Below, one piece after another: positions 26,611-35,169 of a stretch of 64,000 bases of DNA. Numbering within the stretch: the stretch's first letter is position 1; each line of letters begins with the position of its first letter. Below the pieces are notes generated by a model that was not told the origin of the DNA, searched no databases, and saw only the letters and a list, made by a program, of their open reading frames with translations. A program made the position numbers and the translations under genes. Location of the stretch: contig NZ_BNBI01000010.1 in assembly GCF_014655295.1 (NCBI RefSeq), positions 186,001 to 250,000 on the forward strand. The letters run 5' to 3'. The DNA comes from Streptomyces fumanus (lineage in GTDB: Bacteria; Actinomycetota; Actinomycetes; Streptomycetales; Streptomycetaceae).

Positions 26611-27054
26611 TCAGGACGCGCGGGTGTACTCCGTGGTCAGCCGCAGGTCCTTGGCCGGGCCGCCCACCCGCCACACCGTCCGCCAGTGACCGGCGTCCCG
26701 GACGGTGAACTCGCCGCGGTACAGGTCGGCCGCGCACGGATGGTCGGCGACGTACCGCCCCGAGGTCAGGTCCAGGTCGTGGAAGGGCCGCCCGTCGGCG
26801 AACCGCACGTCCGCCGTGCCCGGCGCCGCGCCCGGCAGGAAGCGCAGCGTCCGCTCGGCCGGCCGGGTCACGCCCCGCCAGGTGAACGTCCCGGCCTCCC
26901 GGTGCAGCAGCCCGCCCCCGGGCAGCGGGTCGAAGCCGGTGGTGCCGGTGAACCGGCCCTCCTCGCCCGTCGCCAGATCCCGCACTGTCCGCTCCACCCG
27001 CCAGCGCCCGGCCAGATAGGCCAGGACATCGGCCACCGGCCAGAACTCGTCCAT
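26611..27054 (-). CDS. DUF6314 family protein
   Basis: 147 residues from MDEFWPVADVLAYLAGRWRVER. The rest (TGTTGFDPLPGGGLLHREAGTFTWRG, YVADHPCAADLYRGEFTV, WRTVWRVGGPAKDLRLTTEY) is a lipocalin-like beta-barrel pattern found in the DUF6314 family. Function is unknown. The GGGGAGAG site before this ATG and the odd composition of the upstream frame decided the start. It is divergent from the arabinofuranosidase gene. Confidence 0.8.
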   Translation of the reverse strand: MDEFWPVADVLAYLAGRWRVERTVRDLATGEEGRFTGTTGFDPLPGGGLLHREAGTFTWRGVTRPAERTLRFLPGAAPGTADVRFADGRPFHDLDLTSGRYVADHPCAADLYRGEFTVRDAGHWRTVWRVGGPAKDLRLTTEYTRAS

Positions 27055-27125
27055 CCGTCTCTCCCCGCACCGCACGCGTCGCTGCGCGACCCATTGACGA
27101 CCTTCGGTCACCTCCCTATCTTGCC

Positions 27126-27167
27126 GTTCGAAGTGCTGATCAACGTCCGATATTTCGAACAGTGCTG
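27126..27167 (+). promoter_or_regulatory. Operator candidate upstream of the GH51 gene
   Basis: A locally AT-richer stretch with the direct repeat TTCGAAGTGCTG (27127) / TTCGAACAGTGCTG (27154) and the imperfect palindrome GTCCGA-TATT-TCGAAC (27145-27160). It lies 36-77 bp before the ATG, as expected for a sugar-responsive repressor site (LacI or ROK type). Confidence 0.45.
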
Positions 27168-27202
27168 GATGTGTCCTGTCCAGCCAGAGCCGCGGAGTAT
27201 CC

Positions 27203-29686
27203 ATGTCACGCACGCCCCGCACCCGGCTGAGAGTCGCGCTGACGGCGACGTCCCTCCTGACCGCCACCGCCCTGCTCCCGTCCCCCGCGCACGCCGAGCC
27301 GGTGGCCGACTACGCCATCACCCTCGACCCGGCGGCGAAGGGCGCCGCCATCGCCGACACGATGTACGGCGTCTTCTTCGAGGACATCAACCGGGCGGCC
27401 GACGGCGGTCTCTACGCCGAGCTGGTGCAGAACCGGTCCTTCGAGTACTCCACCGCCGACAACGCCGCCTACACCCCGCTGACCTCCTGGACGGTGGACG
27501 GCACCGCCGAGGTGGCCGACGACGCCGGCCGGCTCAACGAACGCAACCGCACCTACCTGAAGCTGGGCGCCGGTTCGTCCGTCACCAACGCCGGCTACAA
27601 CACCGGCATCCGCGTCGAGCAGGGCAAGCGGTACGACTTCTCGGTGTGGGCCCGCGCCGGGTCCGGCACCACCCTCACCGTCGGCCTGAAGGACGCGGCC
27701 GGCCCGCTGGCCACCGCCCGCCAGGTGGCCGCGAAGGGCGACTGGCGCAAGTACACCGCGTCCTTCACCGCCACCCGCACCAGCAACCGCGGCCGGTTCA
27801 CCGTCGCCGCCACCGCCGCGACCGCCCTCGACATGGTCTCCCTCTTCCCGCGCGACACCTACAAGCACCAGCCGGGCGGTCTGCGCAAGGACCTCGCCGA
27901 GAAGATCGAGGCCCTGCGCCCCGGCTTCGTCCGCTTCCCCGGCGGCTGCCTGGTCAACACCGGCTCCATGGCGGACTACAGCGCGGCCAGTGGCTACCAG
28001 CGCAAGCGCGCCTACCAGTGGAAGGACACCGTCGGCCCGGTCGAGGAGCGCGCCACCAACGCCAACTTCTGGGGCTACAACCAGAGTTATGGCCTCGGCT
28101 ACTACGAGTACTTCCGCTTCGCCGAGGACATCGGCGCCATGCCACTGCCCGTCGTCCCCGCCCTGGTCACCGGCTGCGGCCAGAACAAGGCGGTCGACGA
28201 CGAGGCGCTGCTCAAGCGGCACATCCAGGACACCCTGGACCTCATCGAGTTCGCCAACGGCCCCGCCACCTCCACCTGGGGCAAGGTCCGCGCCCGGATG
28301 GGCCACCCGAAGCCGTTCGGCCTCACCCACCTCGAAGTCGGCAACGAGGAGAACCTCCCCCGCGAGTTCTACGCCCGCTTCGAGAAGTTCCGTGCCGCCA
28401 TCGAGGCGGAGCACCCGGACATCACCGTCATCTCCAACTCCGGCCCCGACGACTCCGGCACCGTCTTCGACACCGCCTGGCAGCTCAACCGCGAGGGCGG
28501 CGTCGACATGGTCGACGAGCACTACTACAACAGCCCCCAGTGGTTCCTCCAGAACAACGACCGCTACGACTCCTACGACCGCCAGGGACCGAAGGTCTTC
28601 CTCGGCGAGTACGCCTCCCAGGGCAACGCCTGGAAGAACGGCCTGGCCGAGGCCGCGTACATGACCGGTCTGGAACGCAACGCGGACGTCGTCAAGCTCG
28701 CCTCGTACGCGCCGCTGCTCGCCAACGAGGACTATGTGCAGTGGCGCCCGGACCTGATCTGGTTCAACAACCGGGCGTCCTGGAACTCGGCGAACTACGA
28801 GGTCCAGAAGCTGTTCATGACCAACACCGGCGACCGGGTCGTGCCCTCCACGGCCACCACCACCCCCGCCGTCAGCGGCCCCATCACCGGCGCCGTCGGC
28901 CTGTCCACCTGGGCGACCAGCGCCGCGTACGACGACGTGAAGGTGACCTCGGCGGACGGGGCCACCCTGCTCAGCGACGACTTCTCCGGTGACGCCGCGC
29001 AGTGGACGCACCGCGGGGCCGGCGCCTGGACCGTGCGGGACGGGCAGTACCTGCAGACCGACGAGGCCGCCGAGAACACCCTGGTCACGGCCGGCGACCC
29101 GGCCTGGAAGAACTACGACCTGCACGTGAAGGCCACCAAGAAGTCCGGCAAGGAGGGCTTCCTGGTCGCCTTCGGCGTCAAGGACACCGGCAATTACTAC
29201 TGGTGGAACCTGGGCGGCTGGAACAACACCCAGTCCGCCGTCGAGCGGGCCGTCGACGGCGGCAAGTCGACCCTGCTGTCCAAGGCCGGGTCGATCGAGA
29301 CCGGCCGGGCCTACGACATCGACATCAAGGTCCGGGGCCGCCAGGTCACCCTCTACCTCGACGGCCAGGAGTGGGGCTCCTTCACCGACGACAAGCCGGC
29401 CGAGCCGTTCCGCCAGGTCGTCACCGAGGACACCCGCACCGGCGACCTGATCGTCAAGGTGGTCAACGCCCAGGACACCGCCGCCCGCACCGCGATCGAC
29501 CTCGGCGGCGCCCGCACCGCCTCCCGGGCCCGGGTCACCACCCTCGCCGCCGACCCGGACGCGGTGAACACCGAGACGGACACCCCGGTGACCCCGGTCA
29601 CCTCCACCTTCTCGGGCGTCGCACCGAGATTCTCGTACACCTTCCCGGCGAACTCGGTGACCTTCCTGCGGATCAAGCAGCGGTAG
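27203..29686 (+). CDS. Secreted alpha-L-arabinofuranosidase, GH51, with inserted LamG-like domain
   Basis: 827 residues with a signal peptide to ~31 (PSPAHA). A carbohydrate-binding-like beta domain (~95-215) precedes the GH51 barrel. The acid/base Glu382 is in EVGNEEN, and the nucleophile Glu469 is in FLGEYASQ, 87 residues apart as usual. From ~565 to ~745 an extra concanavalin/LamG-like domain (LLSDDFSGDAAQWTHRG... YYWWNLGGWNN) interrupts the barrel's C-terminal beta-domain, which resumes with TGDLIVKVVNAQD. It releases arabinose from arabinan or arabinoxylan side chains outside the cell. It reads toward argC without an independent terminator. Confidence 0.93.
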   Translation: MSRTPRTRLRVALTATSLLTATALLPSPAHAEPVADYAITLDPAAKGAAIADTMYGVFFEDINRAADGGLYAELVQNRSFEYSTADNAAYTPLTSWTVDGTAEVADDAGRLNERNRTYLKLGAGSSVTNAGYNTGIRVEQGKRYDFSVWARAGSGTTLTVGLKDAAGPLATARQVAAKGDWRKYTASFTATRTSNRGRFTVAATAATALDMVSLFPRDTYKHQPGGLRKDLAEKIEALRPGFVRFPGGCLVNTGSMADYSAASGYQRKRAYQWKDTVGPVEERATNANFWGYNQSYGLGYYEYFRFAEDIGAMPLPVVPALVTGCGQNKAVDDEALLKRHIQDTLDLIEFANGPATSTWGKVRARMGHPKPFGLTHLEVGNEENLPREFYARFEKFRAAIEAEHPDITVISNSGPDDSGTVFDTAWQLNREGGVDMVDEHYYNSPQWFLQNNDRYDSYDRQGPKVFLGEYASQGNAWKNGLAEAAYMTGLERNADVVKLASYAPLLANEDYVQWRPDLIWFNNRASWNSANYEVQKLFMTNTGDRVVPSTATTTPAVSGPITGAVGLSTWATSAAYDDVKVTSADGATLLSDDFSGDAAQWTHRGAGAWTVRDGQYLQTDEAAENTLVTAGDPAWKNYDLHVKATKKSGKEGFLVAFGVKDTGNYYWWNLGGWNNTQSAVERAVDGGKSTLLSKAGSIETGRAYDIDIKVRGRQVTLYLDGQEWGSFTDDKPAEPFRQVVTEDTRTGDLIVKVVNAQDTAARTAIDLGGARTASRARVTTLAADPDAVNTETDTPVTPVTSTFSGVAPRFSYTFPANSVTFLRIKQR

Positions 29687-29700
29687 GCCCCCGCAGCGGA

Positions 29701-29777
29701 CCTCCTCCTGGATGGCGTACGCATCTAGATTGCATAAACGTGCATCGATACGTATAGTCATGCCATCCAGGAGGAGG
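29701..29777 (+). repeat. Perfect 16-bp inverted repeat enclosing the argC promoter and hiding the argC ribosome-binding site
   Basis: The left arm CCTCCTCCTGGATGGC (29701-29716) pairs perfectly with the right arm GCCATCCAGGAGGAGG (29762-29777). The right arm contains the argC Shine-Dalgarno. The 45-bp loop holds the ARG box and promoter. RNA started at that promoter lacks the left arm; read-through RNA from the upstream gene contains both. Confidence 0.85.
29730..29758 (+). promoter_or_regulatory. argC promoter with overlapping ARG box
   Basis: -35 TTGCAT (29730-29735), 17-bp spacer, -10 TATAGT (29753-29758), an unusually good sigma-70-type promoter for this genome. The sequence TGCATAAACGTGCATCGATA across it has the repeated TGCAT half-sites of arginine-repressor operators, so ArgR would cover the -35 and spacer. 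Predicted transcription start about 29765. Confidence 0.8.
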
Positions 29778-29782
29778 TTTCC

Positions 29783-30811
29783 ATGGTGGTACGTGTGGCG
29801 GTGGCCGGAGCGAGCGGATACGCGGGCGGGGAACTGCTGCGTCTGCTGCTGGCCCACCCCGAGGCCCGGATCGGCGCCCTGACCGGCAACTCCAACGCCG
29901 GGCAGCGCCTCGGCGCGCTCCAGTCGCATCTGCTGCCGCTGGCCGACCGGGTGCTGGAGCCGACCACCGCCGAGGCGCTCGCCGGGCACGACGTGGTCTT
30001 CCTCGCGCTGCCGCACGGGCAGTCCGCCGCGGTCGCCGAGCAGCTCGGCCCGGACGTGCTCGTCATCGACATGGGCGCCGACTTCCGGCTGAAGGACCCC
30101 GGCGACTGGGAGGCGTTCTACGGCTCCCCGCACGCCGGCACCTGGCCCTACGGCCTGCCCGAACTGCCGGGCGGCCGCGACGCGCTGGAGGGGTCCAGGC
30201 GCGTCGCGGTGCCCGGTTGCTACCCGACCGCCGTCTCGCTGGCCCTCTTCCCGGCGTACGCGGCCGGCCTCGCCGAGCCCGAGGCGGTGATCGTCGCCTC
30301 CTCCGGCACCTCGGGCGCGGGCAAGGCGCCCAAGCCGCACCTGCTGGGCAGCGAGGTCATGGGCTCGATGTCCCCGTACGGCGTCGGCGGTGTCCACCGG
30401 CACACCCCCGAGATGATCCAGAACCTCTCGGCGGCGGCCGGGGAGCGGGTCTCCGTCTCCTTCACGCCGACGCTGGCGCCGATGCCCCGGGGCATCCTCG
30501 CCACGTGCAGCGCGAAGGCGCGGCCCGGTGCCACCGCCGAGTCGGTGCGCGCCGCGTACGAGAAGGCGTTCGCCGACGAGCCCTTCGTCCACCTGCTGCC
30601 CGAGGGGCAGTGGCCGGCCACCGGGTCCGTCCAGGGTTCCAACGCCGTTCAGATCCAGGTCGCGTACGACGCCGCCGCCGGCCGCATCATCGCCATCAGC
30701 GCCATCGACAACCTGACCAAGGGCACCGCGGGCGGTGCCGTCCAGAGCATGAACATCGCCCTGGGCCTGGATGAGACCACCGGACTGACGACGATCGGAG
30801 TCGCGCCGTGA
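29783..30811 (+). CDS. argC: N-acetyl-gamma-glutamyl-phosphate reductase
   Basis: 342 residues. N-terminal NADPH-binding AVAGASGYAGGELLRLLL, catalytic Cys146 in VAVPGCYPTAVSL, and the IIAISAIDNLTKGTAGGAVQ C-terminal motif. It reduces N-acetylglutamyl phosphate to the semialdehyde, step 3 of arginine synthesis. The ATG follows AGGAGGAGG with a 5-bp gap. First gene of argCJBDR, with its stop overlapping the argJ start. Confidence 0.98.
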   Translation: MVVRVAVAGASGYAGGELLRLLLAHPEARIGALTGNSNAGQRLGALQSHLLPLADRVLEPTTAEALAGHDVVFLALPHGQSAAVAEQLGPDVLVIDMGADFRLKDPGDWEAFYGSPHAGTWPYGLPELPGGRDALEGSRRVAVPGCYPTAVSLALFPAYAAGLAEPEAVIVASSGTSGAGKAPKPHLLGSEVMGSMSPYGVGGVHRHTPEMIQNLSAAAGERVSVSFTPTLAPMPRGILATCSAKARPGATAESVRAAYEKAFADEPFVHLLPEGQWPATGSVQGSNAVQIQVAYDAAAGRIIAISAIDNLTKGTAGGAVQSMNIALGLDETTGLTTIGVAP

Positions 30812-31959
30812 GTGTGACGGCAGCCAAGGGATTCACGGCGGCGGGGGTCGCCGCCGGGATCAAGGAGAACGGCAACCCGGACCTGGCCCTCGTGGTCAAC
30901 ACCGGCCCCCGCCGCGCCGCCGCGGGCGTCTTCACCTCCAACCGGGTCAAGGCCGCGCCGGTGCTCTGGTCGGAGCAGGTGCTCAAGAGCGGTGAGCTGA
31001 CCGCGGTGGTCCTCAACTCCGGCGGCGCCAACGCCTGTACCGGTCCGAAGGGCTTCCAGGACACGCACGCCACCGCCGAGAAGGCCGCCGAGGTGCTGGG
31101 GATCGGCGCCGGCGAGGTCGCCGTCTGCTCCACCGGGCTGATCGGCGTGCTGCTGCCCATGGACAAGCTGCTGCCCGGCGTGGAGCGCGCCGCCGGCCAG
31201 TTGTCCGAGCACGGCGGCGAGAAGGCCGCCATCGCCATCAAGACCACCGACACCGTGCACAAGACGTCCGTCGTCAGCAAGGACGGCTGGACCGTCGGCG
31301 GCATGGCCAAGGGCGCCGGCATGCTCGCCCCCGGCCTGGCCACCATGCTCGTCGTCCTCACCACCGACGCCGACCTGGACGGCGCCACCCTGGACAAGGC
31401 GCTGCGCGCGGCCACCCGGGTCACCTTCGACCGGGTGGACTCCGACGGCTGCATGTCCACCAACGACACCGTGCTGCTGCTGGCCTCCGGCGCCTCCGGG
31501 GTCACCCCGGAGTACGACGCGTTCGCCGAGGCCGTCCGGGCCGTCTGCGACGACCTCGGGCAGCAGCTCGTCCGGGACGCCGAGGGCGCCAGCAAGGACA
31601 TCAAGGTGGAGGTGGTGAACGCCGCGACCGAGGACGACGCCGTGGAGGTGGGCCGCTCCATCGCCCGCAACAACCTCCTGAAGTGCGCCATCCACGGCGA
31701 GGACCCCAACTGGGGCCGGGTGCTGTCCGCCATCGGCACCACCAAGGCGGCCTTCGAACCGGACCGGCTCAACGTGGCCATCAACGGCGTCTGGGTGTGC
31801 AAGAACGGCGGCGTCGGCGAGGACCGCGAGAAGGTCGACATGCGCTACCGCGAGGTCCACATCGTCGCCGACCTCGCGGCCGGCACCGAGACCGCCACCA
31901 TCTGGACCAACGACCTCACCGCCGACTACGTCCACGAGAACAGCGCCTACTCCTCATGA
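30808..31959 (+). CDS. argJ: Glutamate N-acetyltransferase / ornithine acetyltransferase
   Basis: 383 residues, GTG start overlapping the argC stop. The self-cleavage site is in KGAGMLAPGLATMLVVLTTDAD, with Thr179 as the nucleophile created on cleavage. KDIKVEVVNAATEDDAVEVGRSIARNNLLKCAIHGEDPNWGR is the family's substrate-binding part. It recycles the acetyl group from N-acetylornithine to glutamate, the cyclic arginine pathway. Overlaps argB by ATGA. Confidence 0.98.
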   Translation: MSVTAAKGFTAAGVAAGIKENGNPDLALVVNTGPRRAAAGVFTSNRVKAAPVLWSEQVLKSGELTAVVLNSGGANACTGPKGFQDTHATAEKAAEVLGIGAGEVAVCSTGLIGVLLPMDKLLPGVERAAGQLSEHGGEKAAIAIKTTDTVHKTSVVSKDGWTVGGMAKGAGMLAPGLATMLVVLTTDADLDGATLDKALRAATRVTFDRVDSDGCMSTNDTVLLLASGASGVTPEYDAFAEAVRAVCDDLGQQLVRDAEGASKDIKVEVVNAATEDDAVEVGRSIARNNLLKCAIHGEDPNWGRVLSAIGTTKAAFEPDRLNVAINGVWVCKNGGVGEDREKVDMRYREVHIVADLAAGTETATIWTNDLTADYVHENSAYSS

Positions 31960-32867
31960 GCACTCCCACGCGGAAGCACACCGCGCTCCCCAAGGCACAG
32001 ATCCTCATCGAGGCGCTGCCCTGGCTGGTCCGGCACAACGGCAAGACCGTCGTCATCAAGTTCGGCGGCAACGCCATGGTCGACGAGGACCTGAAGGCCG
32101 CGTTCGCCCAGGACATCGTGTTCCTGCACCAGGCCGGCCTCAAGCCCGTCGTGGTGCACGGCGGCGGCCCCCAGATCAGCGCCGCCCTCGACCGGCACGG
32201 CATCGTCAGCGAGTTCAGGGCGGGCCTGCGCGTCACCACCGAGGACGCCATGGACGTCGTACGGATGGTGCTGGCCGGGCAGGTCCAGCGGGAGCTGGTC
32301 GGGCTGCTCAACCGGCACGGCCCGCTCGCCGTCGGCCTCACCGGCGAGGACGCGCACACCATCACCGCCGTCCGGCACCGGCCCGAGATCGACGGCGAGC
32401 GCGTCGACATCGGCCGGGTCGGCGAGATCACCGACATCGACACCGGCGCCATCGAGGCCCTGCTCGCCGACGGCCGCATCCCGGTCGTCTCCTCGATCGC
32501 CCGCTCCCAGGACGACCACCATGTCTACAACGTCAATGCTGATACGGCGGCTGCGGCACTCGCTGCGGCGCTCGGCGCCGAGACTCTCATGGTCCTCACC
32601 GACGTCGAGGGCCTCTACGAGGACTGGCCGCACTCCGACGAGGTGATCAGCCGCCTCACCGCTTCCCAACTGGAGAAGCTGCTGCCGGAGCTGAGTTCCG
32701 GCATGGTGCCGAAGATGGAGGGCTGTCTGCACGCCGTCCGCAACGGCGTCACCACCGCCCGGGTCATCGACGGCCGGGTCCAGCACTCGATCCTGCTGGA
32801 GATCTTCACCGACGAGGGCATCGGCACCATGGTCGTGCCCGACGAGTCCGAGGGGGACCAGTCATGA
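31956..32867 (+). CDS. argB: Acetylglutamate kinase
   Basis: 303 residues. The amino acid kinase fold shows KTVVIKFGGNAMVDEDL, VVVHGGGPQISAAL and the ATP-site VYNVNADTAAAALAAALGAETLMVLTDV. It phosphorylates N-acetylglutamate (step 2) and is usually the arginine-feedback-controlled enzyme. The N-terminal ~20 residues (MSTPTRKHTALPKAQILIEAL) resemble the mobile helix seen in arginine-sensitive forms. The start overlaps the argJ stop and the stop overlaps the argD start. Confidence 0.98.
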   Translation: MSTPTRKHTALPKAQILIEALPWLVRHNGKTVVIKFGGNAMVDEDLKAAFAQDIVFLHQAGLKPVVVHGGGPQISAALDRHGIVSEFRAGLRVTTEDAMDVVRMVLAGQVQRELVGLLNRHGPLAVGLTGEDAHTITAVRHRPEIDGERVDIGRVGEITDIDTGAIEALLADGRIPVVSSIARSQDDHHVYNVNADTAAAALAAALGAETLMVLTDVEGLYEDWPHSDEVISRLTASQLEKLLPELSSGMVPKMEGCLHAVRNGVTTARVIDGRVQHSILLEIFTDEGIGTMVVPDESEGDQS

Positions 32868-34063
32868 CCGCGAACCAGGACCTGACCGCGCGGTGGCAGG
32901 GCGCGCTCATGAACAACTACGGCACCCCGAGGCTCCCCCTGGTGCGCGGCGCGGGCGAGCGGCTCTGGGACGCCGACGGCAAGGAGTACCTGGACTTCGT
33001 CGGCGGTATCGCGGTCAACGCCCTCGGCCACGCCCACCCCGCCGTCGTCGAGGCGGTCGGCCGGCAGATCGCCTCGCTGGGGCACGTCTCCAACCTGTTC
33101 GTCGCCGAGCCGCCGGTCGCCCTCGCCGAGCAACTGCTGCAGCGCTTCGGCCGGGACGGCAAGGTCTTCTTCTGCAACTCCGGCGCGGAGGCCAACGAGG
33201 CCGCGTTCAAGATCGGGCGGCTCACCGGGCGGCCCCGCATGGTCGCCACCGACGGCGGCTTCCACGGCCGGACCATGGGCGCGCTGGCCCTGACCGGGCA
33301 GCCCGGCAAGCGCGAGCCGTTCCTGCCGCTGCCCGGTGACGTCACCCACGTGCCGTACGGCGACGCCCAGGCGCTGGCCGCGGCGGTCACCGAGGACACC
33401 GCCCTGGTGATCATCGAGCCGATCCAGGGCGAGAACGGCGTGGTCGTGCCGCCGCCCGGCTATCTGAAGGCGGCCCGCGCGATCACCGCCGCGACCGGGG
33501 CGCTGCTGGTCCTGGACGAGGTCCAGACCGGCATCGGACGGACCGGGCACTGGTTCGAGTACCAGGCCCACGACGGCGTGCTGCCCGACGTCGTCACCCT
33601 CGCCAAGGGCCTGGGCGGCGGACTGCCGCTCGGCGCCACCGTCGCCTTCGGCCGCGCCGCCGACCTGCTCGGGCCCGGTCACCACGGCACCACGTTCGGC
33701 GGCAATCCCGTCGCCTGCGCCGCCGGACTCGCCGTCCTGGACACCCTCGCCGACGAGGGACTGCTGGAGAACGTCAAGCGGCAGGGCGCCGCGCTGCGCG
33801 AGGGCGTCGAGGGGCTCGGCCACCCGCTGGTCGCCCACGTCAGGGGCGCGGGCCTGCTCCTGGGTATCGTGCTCACCGAGCCGCTCGCGCCCCAGGTGCA
33901 GCAGGCGGCTCAGGACGCCGGGATCCTCGTGAACGCGCCCGCACCCGATGTCGTACGGCTGATGCCGCCGCTGAACCTCGGCGACGACGCGGTGGACGCG
34001 TTCCTCGGGGCGCTGCCCGGCATCCTCGACGAGGCAGGCGGGGACGGACGATCCGGAGAATGA
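32864..34063 (+). CDS. argD: Acetylornithine aminotransferase
   Basis: 399 residues, class III PLP aminotransferase. It shows FVGGIAVNALGHAHP, FFCNSGAEANEAAFKIGR, the aspartate in LLVLDEVQTGIGRTG and the PLP lysine in VVTLAKGLGGGLPLGA. It transfers an amino group from glutamate to N-acetylglutamate semialdehyde. ATG overlaps the argB stop; argR follows after 7 bp. Confidence 0.97.
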   Translation: MTANQDLTARWQGALMNNYGTPRLPLVRGAGERLWDADGKEYLDFVGGIAVNALGHAHPAVVEAVGRQIASLGHVSNLFVAEPPVALAEQLLQRFGRDGKVFFCNSGAEANEAAFKIGRLTGRPRMVATDGGFHGRTMGALALTGQPGKREPFLPLPGDVTHVPYGDAQALAAAVTEDTALVIIEPIQGENGVVVPPPGYLKAARAITAATGALLVLDEVQTGIGRTGHWFEYQAHDGVLPDVVTLAKGLGGGLPLGATVAFGRAADLLGPGHHGTTFGGNPVACAAGLAVLDTLADEGLLENVKRQGAALREGVEGLGHPLVAHVRGAGLLLGIVLTEPLAPQVQQAAQDAGILVNAPAPDVVRLMPPLNLGDDAVDAFLGALPGILDEAGGDGRSGE

Positions 34064-34070
34064 GACGACG

Positions 34071-34613
34071 ATGAGCCAGGCGCAGGACCAGGACAGCGCG
34101 GGGGCCGGGCCCGCCGTGCCGCAGACCCGCACCGCCCGGCACCGCAGGATCGTGGACATCCTCAACCGGCAGGCGGTCCGCTCCCAGAGCCAACTGGCGA
34201 AGCTGCTCGCCGACGACGGGCTGAGCGTCACCCAGGCGACGCTCTCCCGGGACCTGGACGAGCTGAACGCGGTCAAGATCCGGAACAACGACGGTGACCT
34301 GATCTACGCGGTGCCGAGCGAGGGGGGGTTCCGGACGCCGCGGGCGCCGCTGGGGGAGTCGGCGAAGGAGGAGCGGATGCGGCGGCTGTCGCAGGAGCTG
34401 CTCATCTCGGCGGAGGCGTCGGCGAACCTGGTGGTGCTGCGGACGCCGCCGGGGGCGGCGCAGTTCCTGGCGTCGGCGATCGATCAGGCGGAGTTGCAGG
34501 ACATCCTCGGGACGATCGCGGGGGACGACACGCTGCTGTTGATCAGCCGGGATCCTACGGGTGGGCAGGCGCTGGCGGATCATCTGCTGCGGTTGGCGCA
34601 GAACGGCCACTGA
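34071..34613 (+). CDS. argR: Arginine repressor
   Basis: 180 residues. The N-terminal winged helix (HRRIVDILNRQAVRSQSQLAKLLADDGLSVTQATLSRDLDEL) spans ~24-75. The C-terminal oligomerisation/arginine-binding domain has the family motif LVVLRTPPGAAQFLASAIDQA and GTIAGDDTLLLISRD. It represses argC and argH units through ARG boxes when arginine is bound. As last gene of the operon it autoregulates. Codons from ~34330 to 34560 are noticeably G-rich rather than C-rich compared with the rest of the operon. Confidence 0.97.
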   Translation: MSQAQDQDSAGAGPAVPQTRTARHRRIVDILNRQAVRSQSQLAKLLADDGLSVTQATLSRDLDELNAVKIRNNDGDLIYAVPSEGGFRTPRAPLGESAKEERMRRLSQELLISAEASANLVVLRTPPGAAQFLASAIDQAELQDILGTIAGDDTLLLISRDPTGGQALADHLLRLAQNGH

Positions 34614-34661
34614 AGAAGGGGCCTGGGGTGGGGCGCCGGGTGCGGGTCCGTCGTGGCTGGC

Positions 34662-34693
34662 CGCGCAGTTCCCCGCGCCCCTTCGGGGGGCGC
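34662..34693 (+). repeat. Dispersed intergenic motif, copy 2, with terminator-like hairpin
   Basis: The 21-bp motif CGCGCAGTTCCCCGCGCCCC+T is identical to that at 11617. Here it runs into a hairpin GCGCCCC (34675-34681) / GGGGCGC (34687-34693), probably ending argCJBDR transcription 49 bp after argR. Confidence 0.6.
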
Positions 34694-34763
34694 TTCAGCG
34701 GCGTCGGCGGTGATCTCGTCGCCGCGACCGCCCTCGGGCGCCCGCACGGGCCCCTACGGGGTC

Positions 34764-35108
34764 TCAGCCCTCGACCCGCATCCGGTGCCGCGGGTTCAGC
34801 CGCAGCGGGGTCAGCACCCGATACCGGAGCACCAGCGCGCTGACCGAGCCGTACAGCCCGTACCAGGCGGTCCGGGCGAGCGGGTCGTCGGCGAGGACGG
34901 CGCCGGTGCCGATCCGGTGCCGGCCCGTGCCCAGCAGCCGGTCCGCGGCGCCGGAGATGGCGGGCGTGTCGCGCCACCACAGCCGCGACACGCCCGCCGT
35001 GCCCGCCCACGCGGCGAGCAGCAGGGGGACGGCGGGGGACCGGCGCGGCCGGATGCGGCGCATCGTCCGGCGGCGGGCGGCACGGCCGCCGGCGAGTGTG
35101 GTGGTCAC
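34764..35108 (-). CDS. Small hypothetical membrane protein
   Basis: 114 residues from a GTG with GGAGG 5 bp upstream. A basic N-terminus (RAARRRTMRRIRPRR) is followed by one hydrophobic helix (SPAVPLLLAAWAGTAGVSRLWW). A second half with LARTAWYGLYGSVSALVLRYRVLTPLRLNPRHRMRVEG may contain another. No family recognised. On the minus strand between argR and argH, 61 bp downstream of the L,D-transpeptidase-like gene and probably co-transcribed. Confidence 0.65.
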   Translation of the reverse strand: MTTTLAGGRAARRRTMRRIRPRRSPAVPLLLAAWAGTAGVSRLWWRDTPAISGAADRLLGTGRHRIGTGAVLADDPLARTAWYGLYGSVSALVLRYRVLTPLRLNPRHRMRVEG

Positions 35109-35169
35109 GGTTCCTCCGTCGGGGGGCGGGACCCTTGGCCCACCCGTACGTGCCGCGACCGCGGGATGT

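Noticed and set aside
27206..30592. Very long open frame on the minus strand (over 1100 codons) across the arabinofuranosidase and argC
   Set aside because: It is antisense to two clear genes, has Gly/Val/Arg-biased shadow composition and no domain; long antisense frames are expected at this GC content.
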